NCBI GenBank assembly: GCA_946997275.1 | Contig: CAMPUN010000043.1 | Coordinates: 1-7,565, forward strand | Length of the DNA stretch: 7,565 bases | Direction of reading: 5' to 3' | DNA from: an uncultured Porphyromonas sp. | GTDB lineage: Bacteria; Bacteroidota; Bacteroidia; Bacteroidales; Porphyromonadaceae | Shown: positions 1-5,774 of the stretch, piece after piece | Position numbering within the stretch: position 1 is the stretch's first letter | Layout: every line of letters begins with the position of its first letter | Translations under genes and position numbers: made by a program | The notes under the pieces: model-generated | What the model saw: only the letters and a program-made list of their open reading frames with translations | Database searches by the model: none | Told to the model about the DNA's origin: nothing

Positions 1-1458
1 GTTGAGCGCTTCGTTTTGCCCTTGTTGCTGAGCGAGTAGCTCCTGCTTGCGAGTCTCCTCCTGCGCCTTCTTGTAGGCGGTGATGAGACTGTCCGCATAG
101 GCCAATTGCTCCGCCTCTGGGAGCGCAGCGATGCGTCGCAAGCTGTCCTGCTCGTAGACTTGCTGCGCAAAGGATACCAGCTGGTCCAGGTCGGCCGAGA
201 GCTTGGTCACCGCCTCGTAGCGCGGGTGGCTTTTCTCGATCACACCCGCTGCGCCAGCATACGCCTCCTGAGCTTTGAGATAGTTGTTTTGCGCTAAGTA
301 AATGTCGCCTAAGTGAAGCTGACAGAGCATATAGTCAAAGCTGCGCTGCGTGCTCTGCGCCACGCCATGCGTGAAGGCGGTGACGGCATGTGTCGTGTCG
401 GGCATAGCCAAGTAAAGGCGTCCCTGCGTGAGGTATATCTGGTCGACGAGCTCTTTGTTTTTATCCCTATGCGCCAAGCGCTCCAGACGCTGGATGACTC
501 GCTGCGGATTGCCCTGAGCCTCGATCTCTAGGCGACGCATCGTGGCGGCAAACTCCAATGGATAAGGCGGCGCCAGACGTATCACACGTCCGAAAGCTCG
601 AGAGGCTTCGCCCCACCGTCCTTCCTTGCTGTAGAGCTGCCCTAGGAGATAGTACAGCCTAGCTCGCTGAGCCTTGATCGGCTTGCGATCGATCGTCTGC
701 TGCAGGTAAGAGATGGCTGAGAGCGTGTCGCCCTGCTTGAGAGCCAGCTCCGTCTCCGCTAGCGGATAGGTCTTGCTACGACTTTTGTAGATGCCATCTT
801 CGGGTAGATTGCTCAGTATCTCGTTCGCCTCGTCCACCCAGCCCAGAGCAAGGTAGCAGCGAGCCTGCCATATGCGCGCTTCGTCCCGTACCTTATCCTC
901 CGTGCTGTAGAGCCGCGTCATATAGGAGAAGGTCGCCAGCGCCTCCATGAAGTGCCCGCCATAAAACTGCGACTCCCCCACCATCATCCAGGCATTGTGC
1001 AGGAAGGGGTTGTACTCCATCTTATTGTAGAAAGCCTTCTTCTTCGGATTGCGCAGCAGATCCTCTCGCGAAACCTTTGGCTTCGTACGAATTGAGTGCT
1101 CACGGATCGCCTTTTGTCCCTTTTCGATCGCTTTGCCTAGTGAACCGCCCACGGCCGTCTCCTCCGACGACTCCTGTCCCGCTGTGCGTGTGATAGGATC
1201 GGGTACTAGCAGTTCGGTGTAGCTCTCCGAAAGGTCGTGGTAGAGCGCTTTGTAGCCCTCGTTAAAAGCTAGCTGACCGTTGTGATAGACGTTGTAGCGT
1301 GTGGTCAGATTGTGGTAAAAGCGCGAAGCACTATCGTTGCGCTTGGTGCTACAGCCCACGGTGCTGCCCAAGACGCACAGCAAAGCTACCACTACGCCTA
1401 GACAATGCTTAGTGCGCAGTGGTAGCTTACCACGATAAGATGTATCTCTGTCTGCCAC
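1..1458 (-). CDS. porW: Type IX secretion system TPR lipoprotein PorW/SprE, N-terminal part (cut by left edge)
   Basis: This frame is open from a GTG at 1458 to base 1, giving 486 residues with the C-terminus outside the window. Residues 1-36 form a lipoprotein signal: basic n-region, hydrophobic stretch at about 20-31, lipobox STVGC with Cys36. Directly after it comes the family hallmark, CSTKRNDSASRFYHNLTTRY then NVYHNG (about 36-61), which I recognise from PorW/SprE of Bacteroidota. From about residue 153 onwards there are repeated helix pairs of tetratricopeptide type (for example 153-217, 266-296, 338-410), then a charged, Gln/Glu-rich stretch after 430. PorW/SprE is known to be needed for type IX secretion and gliding, linking the periplasmic and outer-membrane parts of the machine; the mature protein would be anchored by lipid. 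GTG is chosen because the frame stops at 1474-1476 and no ATG lies between. A TAnnTTTG element sits about 60 nt upstream. Family assignment is confident; the exact symbol less so. Confidence 0.85.
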   Translation of the reverse strand, partial: MADRDTSYRGKLPLRTKHCLGVVVALLCVLGSTVGCSTKRNDSASRFYHNLTTRYNVYHNGQLAFNEGYKALYHDLSESYTELLVPDPITRTAGQESSEETAVGGSLGKAIEKGQKAIREHSIRTKPKVSREDLLRNPKKKAFYNKMEYNPFLHNAWMMVGESQFYGGHFMEALATFSYMTRLYSTEDKVRDEARIWQARCYLALGWVDEANEILSNLPEDGIYKSRSKTYPLAETELALKQGDTLSAISYLQQTIDRKPIKAQRARLYYLLGQLYSKEGRWGEASRAFGRVIRLAPPYPLEFAATMRRLEIEAQGNPQRVIQRLERLAHRDKNKELVDQIYLTQGRLYLAMPDTTHAVTAFTHGVAQSTQRSFDYMLCQLHLGDIYLAQNNYLKAQEAYAGAAGVIEKSHPRYEAVTKLSADLDQLVSFAQQVYEQDSLRRIAALPEAEQLAYADSLITAYKKAQEETRKQELLAQQQGQNEALN

Positions 1459-1517
1459 GCTTACTATTAAGTCCTAATCCTCAGGGAGAGCGTCTATGCG
1501 CCTATCCCCTACTCTCA

Positions 1518-1525
1518 CAAACGTA
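1518..1525 (-). promoter_or_regulatory. Promoter -7 element (TAnnTTTG) for porW
   Basis: On the minus strand this reads TACGTTTG, an exact match to the Bacteroidota -7 consensus TAnnTTTG. It lies in the 97 nt gap between the small membrane protein gene and porW and would give a 5' leader of about 50 nt. No clear TTTG -33 element is seen 19-21 nt upstream, where the DNA is an AT-rich run (ATATATATAA). It suggests that porW has its own start of transcription besides read-through from rpiB. Confidence 0.45.
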
Positions 1526-1555
1526 CCAGACCTTATATATATTGTACTGAGCGCC

Positions 1556-2044
1556 CTACGGCGTGACCAACTGCAAGATCTCAGGCGGGAGCAGGATACC
1601 ACGCATCGAGAGGCTCTTGAGCCACCCCTCATAGTCAGTCTCCAAGAGTGTCTCAGCCACCTCGCGGAGCATCGCCAGCTCCGCATCCGTGTAGCTCTCT
1701 ACAGGACGATGCGCCAGCACGTCCAGCTCTTCGTCATCGTAGTAGACGATTCGGGGGGTGCGTCTTATCACTCTCTCCGCTTCGGAGCAAGAGTCCGTAC
1801 AGCTGGCACAAGCGGTCGCATCATCGGCACAGCGACTCGTGGCAGACTCGCCAGAGAGAGACTCTCTCAGTTCGCGCTCCACCTCGCCAAGGGCAGAGCC
1901 TAGAGCAGTCGCCCCAGTCGTCTGCGAGCCTTGCTCTGTAGCACCGTCCTTCTTACGAGCCTTCTGTCGCTCCGACCAGCGGACGAGCAGATGCACGATC
2001 AGTCCTATCGCTATGGATAGAAAAAAGATCTCTAGAGCCTCCAT
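1556..2044 (-). CDS. Small membrane-anchored cysteine-containing protein of unknown function
   Basis: This encodes 162 residues. One hydrophobic segment (about 5-22) is followed at once by a basic stretch (RWSERQKARKK), so the N-terminus should be outside and the rest in the cytoplasm by the positive-inside rule. A low-complexity Gly/Ala/Thr/Ser linker follows, then four cysteines at 72, 79, 82 and 86 (C-x6-C-x2-C-x3-C), a possible metal or iron-sulfur site. The C-terminal half holds the acidic motif YYDDEELD (101-108) and a helical domain with TDAELAMLREVAETL and GWLKSLSMRGILLPPEI. I recall similar C-terminal motifs in uncharacterised Bacteroidales proteins, but cannot name a family or function. 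It starts 19 nt after rpiB on the same strand, so it is probably cotranscribed with it. The long stop-free stretches opposite it on the plus strand look like shadows, because this frame has the motif structure and operon spacing. Confidence 0.75.
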   Translation of the reverse strand: MEALEIFFLSIAIGLIVHLLVRWSERQKARKKDGATEQGSQTTGATALGSALGEVERELRESLSGESATSRCADDATACASCTDSCSEAERVIRRTPRIVYYDDEELDVLAHRPVESYTDAELAMLREVAETLLETDYEGWLKSLSMRGILLPPEILQLVTP

Positions 2045-2063
2045 AGCTCAGCGTCAGAAGCCA

Positions 2064-2501
2064 CTAGCAGGTGGGTAGCACCATCTTGTCGATCCGCTCC
2101 TTGTGACGACCACCCTCGAAGGGGGTGTCAAGGAACGCGTGCAGACAGCGCTCAGCCTCTGCAGTCTCTATGAAGCGTGCCGGCATGACCAGCACATTAG
2201 CGTCATTGTGCGCCCGGATGAGCTTAGCAATATCCTCGTTCCAAGCGAGCCCAGCACGGATGACGTTGTACTTATTGAGCGTCATAGCCATGCCATTGCC
2301 CGTACCGCAGATAGCGATACCACGATCTACCGTACCCATCTCTATTGCAAAAGCAAGCTGGTGCGCATAGTCTGGATAGTCACAGCGCTCCTCCGAATGA
2401 GTACCATAGTCGACACACTCGATCTGCATGGCTGCGAGCCACTCCTTGACCTGCTCTTTGAGCTGATAGCCAGCGTGGTCTGAGCAAATACCTAGTTTCA
2501 T
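2064..2501 (-). CDS. rpiB: Ribose-5-phosphate isomerase B
   Basis: RpiB interconverts ribose 5-phosphate and ribulose 5-phosphate in the non-oxidative pentose phosphate pathway, in the cytoplasm. The 145-residue product has the usual length of the RpiB/LacAB family. Visible motifs are SDHAG at 7-11, the phosphate/anion-hole and active-site segment GIAICGTGNGMAM with catalytic Cys65, RAHNDANVLVMPAR with His98 corresponding to the ring-opening histidine, and the C-terminal GGRHKERIDK (130-139) with phosphate-binding basic residues. All key residues are present, so it should be active. It lies 27 nt downstream of the arginine decarboxylase gene and 19 nt upstream of the small membrane protein gene on the same strand. 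I see no separate promoter in the upstream gap. LacAB/galactose-6-phosphate isomerase is an alternative within the family but the Cys65 motif favours RpiB. Confidence 0.95.
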   Translation of the reverse strand: MKLGICSDHAGYQLKEQVKEWLAAMQIECVDYGTHSEERCDYPDYAHQLAFAIEMGTVDRGIAICGTGNGMAMTLNKYNVIRAGLAWNEDIAKLIRAHNDANVLVMPARFIETAEAERCLHAFLDTPFEGGRHKERIDKMVLPTC

Positions 2502-2528
2502 AAGACTATTTCTCTATATCGTTTTTGA

Positions 2529-3083
2529 TCAATCCTCATCCTTCATAGGAGACTCAGGAAGCACGAAGTCCACAAAGCAAAGGCCTGCCAGTGCCGTACC
2601 GTAGCGCTTGGTCACCGTGATACCCTCCGTGATGAAGTTGAGCTCACCGAGGTAGTACTGGCTGTAAGTGTTCTGGTGCAGATCATTGATGACACGTATC
2701 AGACGAGACTCCAGCTCCTCGATACGGTAGCGACCGCTCACCTCGCAGACGAGGCCTCCAGCCTTCTCGTCGAAGTTCTCATCCTTGTACATCCAGGCGT
2801 AGACGACACCAGCACTGACGAACTCATCTTGGATACCGTGCGAGACAGACATGATCGTCTTGAGCTCTGAGCCAAAGGGAGGCATATCCACCTCATCGGC
2901 TGATACGAGCCGAGCCGTAGCTGGTAGGACGGAGGAGTAGACCATTATATTATAGTCGGCGATACCCGCATCGTAGAGTGCCATGTGGTAGGAGCCAGCA
3001 TGCTTCTCGAGGTCAGACTCACCGCTTCCTTTGGTCGTGAAGAATGTATTGGGGATCAAGTTCCCGTAGTACTTGTTGCTCAT
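2529..3083 (-). CDS. pdaD: Pyruvoyl-dependent arginine decarboxylase
   Basis: This enzyme converts arginine to agmatine and CO2, a first step of putrescine/spermidine synthesis and also part of some acid-resistance systems. The 184-residue product has the family start (LIPNTFFTTKGSGESD, 9-24, then HAGSYHMALYDAGI) and the self-cleavage region NIMVYSSVLP. By comparison with the Methanocaldococcus jannaschii enzyme, cleavage should fall between Ser50 and Ser51, with Ser51 becoming the pyruvoyl group; Asn45 matches the conserved Asn six residues before it, and Glu114 in GGLVCEVSG matches the catalytic Glu. VSAGVVYAWM (89-98) is the usual strand region. There is no signal peptide, so it is cytoplasmic. 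It is the first gene of a minus-strand run with rpiB 27 nt downstream, and has a TAnnTTTG element about 45 nt upstream. No other polyamine gene is in the window. Substrate specificity is inferred from the family. Confidence 0.9.
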   Translation of the reverse strand: MSNKYYGNLIPNTFFTTKGSGESDLEKHAGSYHMALYDAGIADYNIMVYSSVLPATARLVSADEVDMPPFGSELKTIMSVSHGIQDEFVSAGVVYAWMYKDENFDEKAGGLVCEVSGRYRIEELESRLIRVINDLHQNTYSQYYLGELNFITEGITVTKRYGTALAGLCFVDFVLPESPMKDED

Positions 3084-3127
3084 CGTGATAGTTATTTATG
3101 AGTTAGGGAATATCTAATTTGCGTGGG

Positions 3128-3135
3128 CAAATATA
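3128..3135 (-). promoter_or_regulatory. Promoter -7 element (TAnnTTTG) for the arginine decarboxylase-rpiB unit
   Basis: The minus strand reads TATATTTG, an exact TAnnTTTG match, 44 nt upstream of the arginine decarboxylase ATG and giving a leader of about 38 nt. No good TTTG -33 element is seen at the expected distance. The leader is AT-rich and without a Shine-Dalgarno sequence, as usual in Bacteroidota. Confidence 0.55.
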
Positions 3136-3187
3136 CGAAAGTAAGGGGACATAGGCCGAGCTGGCGCATTATAACGGCTAATTCCTG

Positions 3188-3218
3188 TTTTGAGGTGCTG
3201 AGGGAGAAGCTACATTTG
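3188..3218 (+). promoter_or_regulatory. Plus-strand promoter-like sequence, possibly driving antisense RNA
   Basis: TTTTG at 3188-3192 and TACATTTG at 3211-3218 are separated by 18 nt, close to the Bacteroidota -33/-7 arrangement. It points rightward into the 3' end of the oppositely oriented DUF488 gene and no convincing plus-strand gene follows, so any transcript would be antisense or a small RNA. It may equally be a chance match: the site also overlaps a short inverted repeat (TGACTG at 3217-3222, CAGTCA at 3234-3239). Apart from this and the promoter for the decarboxylase gene I see nothing in 3136-3307. Confidence 0.25.
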
Positions 3219-3307
3219 ACTGCATATCTCACACAGTCATTATGATCATAGACTACACTTTTGTTTTCCCCATGTATGTCCCCAGACTCAAACGTATCAA
3301 CTGTTTC

Positions 3308-3679
3308 TTACTGATGCATCTGTTCTGCCAACCATTCTTTCAAAACAACAGCATGATTATATTTCTCGTTTTTTGCGCCATACAGCAGGGTCACGTTATG
3401 ATCGTGCAACTTCTGCACACACAAATCTTTAAACTCCTGTGACGCTGAGTTCTCGGACAATTCCTGTCTGTATCTCTGTTTGAACTCATCATACCTTTCA
3501 GGAGTATGGGAAAACCATCTTCGAAGTTCATTTGATGGAGCGATCTCCTTAGCCCACAAATCAATTTCAGCATTTTCCTTTTTCATCCCTCGTGGCCATA
3601 GTTTGTCCACAAGAACACGAAAACCATCTGCTTCAACTGGAGTTTCATAGATTCGCTTGTATCTCAATTCATTCATCAT
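3308..3679 (-). CDS. DUF488 (YeaO-like) family protein
   Basis: The product of 123 residues is a full-length member of the DUF488 family typified by YeaO. Hallmarks are KRIYETPVEADGFRVLVDKL then WPRGMKKENAEIDLWAKEIA and PS, RRWFSHTPERYDEFKQRYRQ, VTLLYGAKNEKYNHAVVLKE. The biochemical role of the family is not established. I place the start at the ATG at 3679 (or the next codon, 3676) and not at 3724: a clear Shine-Dalgarno sequence lies 7 nt ahead of 3679, a promoter -7 element overlaps 3722-3729, and family members begin just before the KR-x-Y motif. The gene stands alone, with gaps of 224 nt downstream and 487 nt upstream. Its codons are clearly richer in A/T (GAT, AAT, GAA, TTT, AAA) than those of rpiB or the nucleotidase, and its Shine-Dalgarno sequence is unlike its neighbours. 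Both suggest horizontal acquisition. Confidence 0.85.
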   Translation of the reverse strand: MMNELRYKRIYETPVEADGFRVLVDKLWPRGMKKENAEIDLWAKEIAPSNELRRWFSHTPERYDEFKQRYRQELSENSASQEFKDLCVQKLHDHNVTLLYGAKNEKYNHAVVLKEWLAEQMHQ

Positions 3680-3685
3680 GTCTTG

Positions 3686-3692
3686 TCTCCTT
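3686..3692 (-). promoter_or_regulatory. Shine-Dalgarno sequence that sets the DUF488 start
   Basis: The minus strand reads AAGGAGA, 6-7 nt before the ATG at 3679. It is the only strong Shine-Dalgarno sequence in the window; the other starts lack one, as is common in Bacteroidota. It fixes the start well inside the longest possible reading frame. Confidence 0.65.
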
Positions 3693-3721
3693 TTTAAGGT
3701 GAATTCACTCGTGGTTAGAGA

Positions 3722-3729
3722 CAAATGTA
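3722..3729 (-). promoter_or_regulatory. Promoter -7 element (TAnnTTTG) for the DUF488 gene
   Basis: The minus strand reads TACATTTG, an exact consensus match. Transcription would begin near 3715, leaving about 36 nt of leader that contains the Shine-Dalgarno sequence. The -33 region is not clear. Confidence 0.5.
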
Positions 3730-3846
3730 CATATTTTGCTCAGAATATAAGACACATATCTCCCGTAGATTCAATCATCAAATGCGGAGTGGTGCACGAT
3801 CTAGAATGAGTTCGTCGACGGCTCTATCAAGGAAATCGGCCAATTC

Positions 3847-4023
3847 CTCGGTGGAGATTAGGGATTATCCAGCGAGGAACGAACAAATTCTTCGGAACTT
3901 TGATTTGCTTCTTCCGAAGTTTCATTTCATTCTTCCGAACTTTTATATCGGCCCTCCGTGGAGAATTTTCGTTTGCTCCGTGGAGCTTTCCGATTTCCTC
4001 GGGAGAGATTGGAATCAGCGGAG
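3847..4023. repeat. Degenerate array of 8-9 dyad-symmetric units with 21-22 nt period
   Basis: Short inverted cores recur at near-constant spacing: CTCggtgGAG centred at 3851.5, a weak CCagcgaGG at 3873, TTCgGAA at 3894, TTCcGAA at 3915 and 3936, CTCCgtGGAG at 3958.5 and 3980.5, CTCggGAG at 4001.5, and a poor CGGAG copy near 4020. Successive centres are 21, 21.5 or 22-22.5 nt apart, about two helical turns. Flanks are T-rich (ATTT, CTTT, GTTTG). Three units at 3887-3949 are most alike. There are no unique spacers between constant repeats, so this is not CRISPR. It fills most of the gene-free gap between the DUF488 gene and the DUF438 gene. It could be a binding array for a regulator, or a decayed interspersed repeat of this lineage. 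Confidence 0.65.
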
Positions 4024-4078
4024 ATGTAGGAGTCGCTATAGAGTGCGGTTATAGTGCCGTATTATGATGACTTATTCG

Positions 4079-4098
4079 TACATTTGCCAGTGGCCACT
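4079..4098 (+). promoter_or_regulatory. Promoter -7 element and adjacent palindrome ahead of the DUF438-DUF1858 operon
   Basis: TACATTTG at 4079-4086 matches TAnnTTTG and points to the gene starting at 4167, with an expected leader of about 70 nt. No clear -33 element is seen. Two bases later begins a perfect 10 bp palindrome, AGTGGCCACT (4089-4098), which would cover the transcription start and could be an operator. The leader also contains CTAGCC (4097-4102) and GGCTAG (4126-4131), able to form a short, bulged hairpin extended by AAG/CTT. The rest of 4099-4166 is AT-rich and shows no Shine-Dalgarno sequence. Confidence 0.45.
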
Positions 4099-4166
4099 AG
4101 CCCTAAGGGGTAGTCATAAAGTCTTGGCTAGACTAATATAAATTCACTTTAAACAATCAGTGAAAT

Positions 4167-5405
4167 ATGAGCGAATTCATACATAACACACCGGATGAGC
4201 GCAAGGAGATGCTCAAGGAGATACTCCTGCGCTTACATCAAGGAGAGCAGCCCGAAGCTCTCAAGCGACAGCTCTCCACACTCCTCCACGCTATCCCCTA
4301 CCAAGAGGTCGTCGCCGTCGAGGAGGAGCTGATAGCTCAGGGACTACTATCGACAGATGAGATACAGCTCTTTTGCGACCACCACTCAGAGATCCTAGAG
4401 GGAGCTATAGATGTGAGTGGAGCCAAAGAGGTTCCTGCGGGTCATCCCATGGACACCTTTAGAGCAGAGAATGTAGCACTAGGAGAAGTAGTCGCCGAGT
4501 ACTATACTTTGGCAAAGGAGGTCAAAGAGGAGCACTGCGAGCGTCCTCTCTCGGAGCTCTTGCTAAGTCTGAGATCTATCTTCAACCGACTGATGGATGT
4601 AGACAAGCACTATCTGCGCAAGGAGTACCTCCTCTTCCCATACTTAGAGCAGCATGGAGTGACTGGACCTCCTGTAGTCATGTGGGGCAAGCACGATGAG
4701 ATTAGGAAGCTACTCAAGAGTGCCATAGCAGTACTCTCTGGGGAGACTTCAGATATGGCATCTCTGAGAGCTCACATCGTGGAGACCTTTGACCCCGCAG
4801 TGGAGATGCTGGACAGTATGATCACCAAAGAGGAGATGATCCTCTTCCCCATGACACTGGACCTACTGTCGGAGGCTGAGTGGTATCACATCTATCAGGA
4901 GACCCCTGAGTTTGGATACTGTCTATATGACCCACAGACTGTATGGAAACCAGACGTGGAGGCGGACAACCTGCACTTTCAGTACGAGAGCCATGATGCT
5001 ATACGGCTGTCCACTGGTGCCTTTAGTGTAGCGGAGCTAGAGGCTCTACTCATCCACCTCCCGATAGACATCACCTTTGTGGACAAAGACGATAAGGTGC
5101 GCTTCTACTCTCACAGCCCCAAGCGAGTCTTCGCACGCAATAGATCCATCATCGGTAGAGATGTGCGTATGTGTCATCCGCCCGAAAGTGTCCATGTCGT
5201 AGAGACTATCCTTGCGGACTTCAAGAGTGGTCGCCAGAGCTGTGCTAAGTTTTGGATTGGCAACTTCCGTGGGCGATTTATCTATATAGAGTACACGGCT
5301 GTGCGTGATCCCGAGGGTAACTATCTAGGGGTCGTCGAGTGCTCTCAGGATATTACTGAGCTACGGCAACTGGAAGGCTCTAGGACTCTTCTGAATTATG
5401 ACTGA
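4167..5405 (+). CDS. DUF438 - hemerythrin HHE - PAS domain protein
   Basis: This 412-residue soluble protein has three parts. Residues about 1-80 are a DUF438 domain (NTPDERKEMLKEILLRLHQG; helical, ending FCDHHSEILEG). Residues about 91-240 are a hemerythrin-type four-helix domain with likely di-iron ligands: His93 in GHPMDTFRAEN, His148 and Glu153 in DKHYLRKEYLLFPYLEQHG, His176 in VMWGKHDEIR, and Glu222/Glu223 in KEEMILFPM. Residues about 286-400 are a PAS domain (IDITFVDKDDKVRFYSHSPK, CHPPESVHVVETILADFKSG, FWIGNFRGRFIYIEY, DPEGNYLGVVECSQDITELR). There is no signal peptide or transmembrane segment, and no kinase or output domain. The family architecture is common in anaerobes; iron binding and a role in sensing or detoxifying oxygen or nitric oxide, or in iron-centre repair as for the related ScdA/YtfE proteins, is inference. 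The stop overlaps the start of the DUF1858 gene by 8 nt, implying translational coupling. Confidence 0.9.
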   Translation: MSEFIHNTPDERKEMLKEILLRLHQGEQPEALKRQLSTLLHAIPYQEVVAVEEELIAQGLLSTDEIQLFCDHHSEILEGAIDVSGAKEVPAGHPMDTFRAENVALGEVVAEYYTLAKEVKEEHCERPLSELLLSLRSIFNRLMDVDKHYLRKEYLLFPYLEQHGVTGPPVVMWGKHDEIRKLLKSAIAVLSGETSDMASLRAHIVETFDPAVEMLDSMITKEEMILFPMTLDLLSEAEWYHIYQETPEFGYCLYDPQTVWKPDVEADNLHFQYESHDAIRLSTGAFSVAELEALLIHLPIDITFVDKDDKVRFYSHSPKRVFARNRSIIGRDVRMCHPPESVHVVETILADFKSGRQSCAKFWIGNFRGRFIYIEYTAVRDPEGNYLGVVECSQDITELRQLEGSRTLLNYD

Positions 5406-5655
5406 TACGACACCTCTACTCATCACCCCTGAGACCAAAGTAGGGGCGATGCTGGACCGCTACCCAGAGCTCATCGATACGCTTGTCTCGCTCTCGGATC
5501 GATATAGGAATCTGACTAATCCGATACTGCGCAAGACTGTAGCACCTCGTACTCCGCTCAAGCTCGCAGCTCAGATGGGCGGTGTGGACTTAGCACTACT
5601 GGTTAACACGCTACGCCAAGCCGTCGGACAGCCACCGCTTGACTTGCCAAAGTAG
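5398..5655 (+). CDS. Small DUF1858 domain protein
   Basis: The 85-residue product is a single DUF1858 domain: TKVGAMLDRYPELIDTLVSL then SDRYRNLTNPILRKTVAPRT and LKLAAQMGGVDLALLVNTLR. The NPILRKTVA and GGVDL segments are typical. It has no cysteine or histidine, so it should not bind metal itself, and no signal or membrane segment. The ATG lies inside the last codons of the DUF438 gene (8 nt overlap, ATGACTGA), so the two proteins are surely cotranslated. In other bacteria DUF1858 domains occur near or fused to hemerythrin, DUF438 or redox proteins, and a role as partner of the di-iron protein is plausible but unproven. A hairpin terminator follows about 40 nt after the stop. Confidence 0.85.
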   Translation: MTDTTPLLITPETKVGAMLDRYPELIDTLVSLSDRYRNLTNPILRKTVAPRTPLKLAAQMGGVDLALLVNTLRQAVGQPPLDLPK

Positions 5656-5694
5656 AGTTTATACGTTCGTCTACTTGGGACGAAATCTAGAAAA

Positions 5695-5732
5695 AGGAGA
5701 CTCAATCGCAACTCGAAGCGGTTGAGTCTCCT
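5695..5732. terminator. Shared hairpin terminator between convergent units
   Basis: AGGAGACTCAA (5695-5705) pairs perfectly with TTGAGTCTCCT (5722-5732). The stem continues through a T-G pair and CGC/GCG to 15 bp around the 8 nt loop AACTCGAA. On the minus strand it is followed by a T run (the As at 5691-5695), as expected of a strong intrinsic terminator for the nucleotidase unit. On the plus strand the tail is CATGTTTTG, weaker but usable for the DUF1858 operon. Confidence 0.85.
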
Positions 5733-5774
5733 CATGTTTTGCCAGTAAAGGCATGGGGGCTGATGAGTATTTCC

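Noticed and set aside
1474..1686. Minus-strand 70-codon frame ending just before porW
   Set aside because: It overlaps the 3' end of the small membrane protein gene in another frame, is rich in Arg/Ser/Trp as out-of-frame shadows are, and would cover the porW promoter element.
1496..2078. Several long plus-strand frames opposite the small membrane protein gene
   Set aside because: They look like shadows of the minus-strand gene: no domains, no promoter, and composition typical of antisense frames.
2103..2483. Plus-strand 126-codon frame
   Set aside because: It lies wholly opposite rpiB, whose protein has every family motif.
3217..3239. Inverted repeat TGACTG/CAGTCA as terminator of the DUF488 gene
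   Set aside because: The stem is only 6-7 bp and not followed by a T run on the minus strand.
3242..3442. Plus-strand 66-codon frame after the promoter-like sequence at 3188-3218
   Set aside because: It is mostly antisense to the conserved DUF488 coding sequence, has no ribosome binding site and no recognisable domain.
3680..3724. Longer DUF488 reading frame starting at 3724
   Set aside because: The extension overlaps the promoter -7 element and contains the Shine-Dalgarno sequence. Family members start near the ATG at 3679.
3847..4023. CRISPR array
   Set aside because: The period is only 21-22 nt, units are degenerate throughout, and there are no constant repeats separated by unique spacers, nor any cas gene.
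3725..4054. Plus-strand open frame of 109 codons in the gap between DUF488 and DUF438
   Set aside because: It runs through the dyad array, whose repeats give a repetitive, low-information peptide. It has no recognisable domain, and its start overlaps the DUF488 promoter region.
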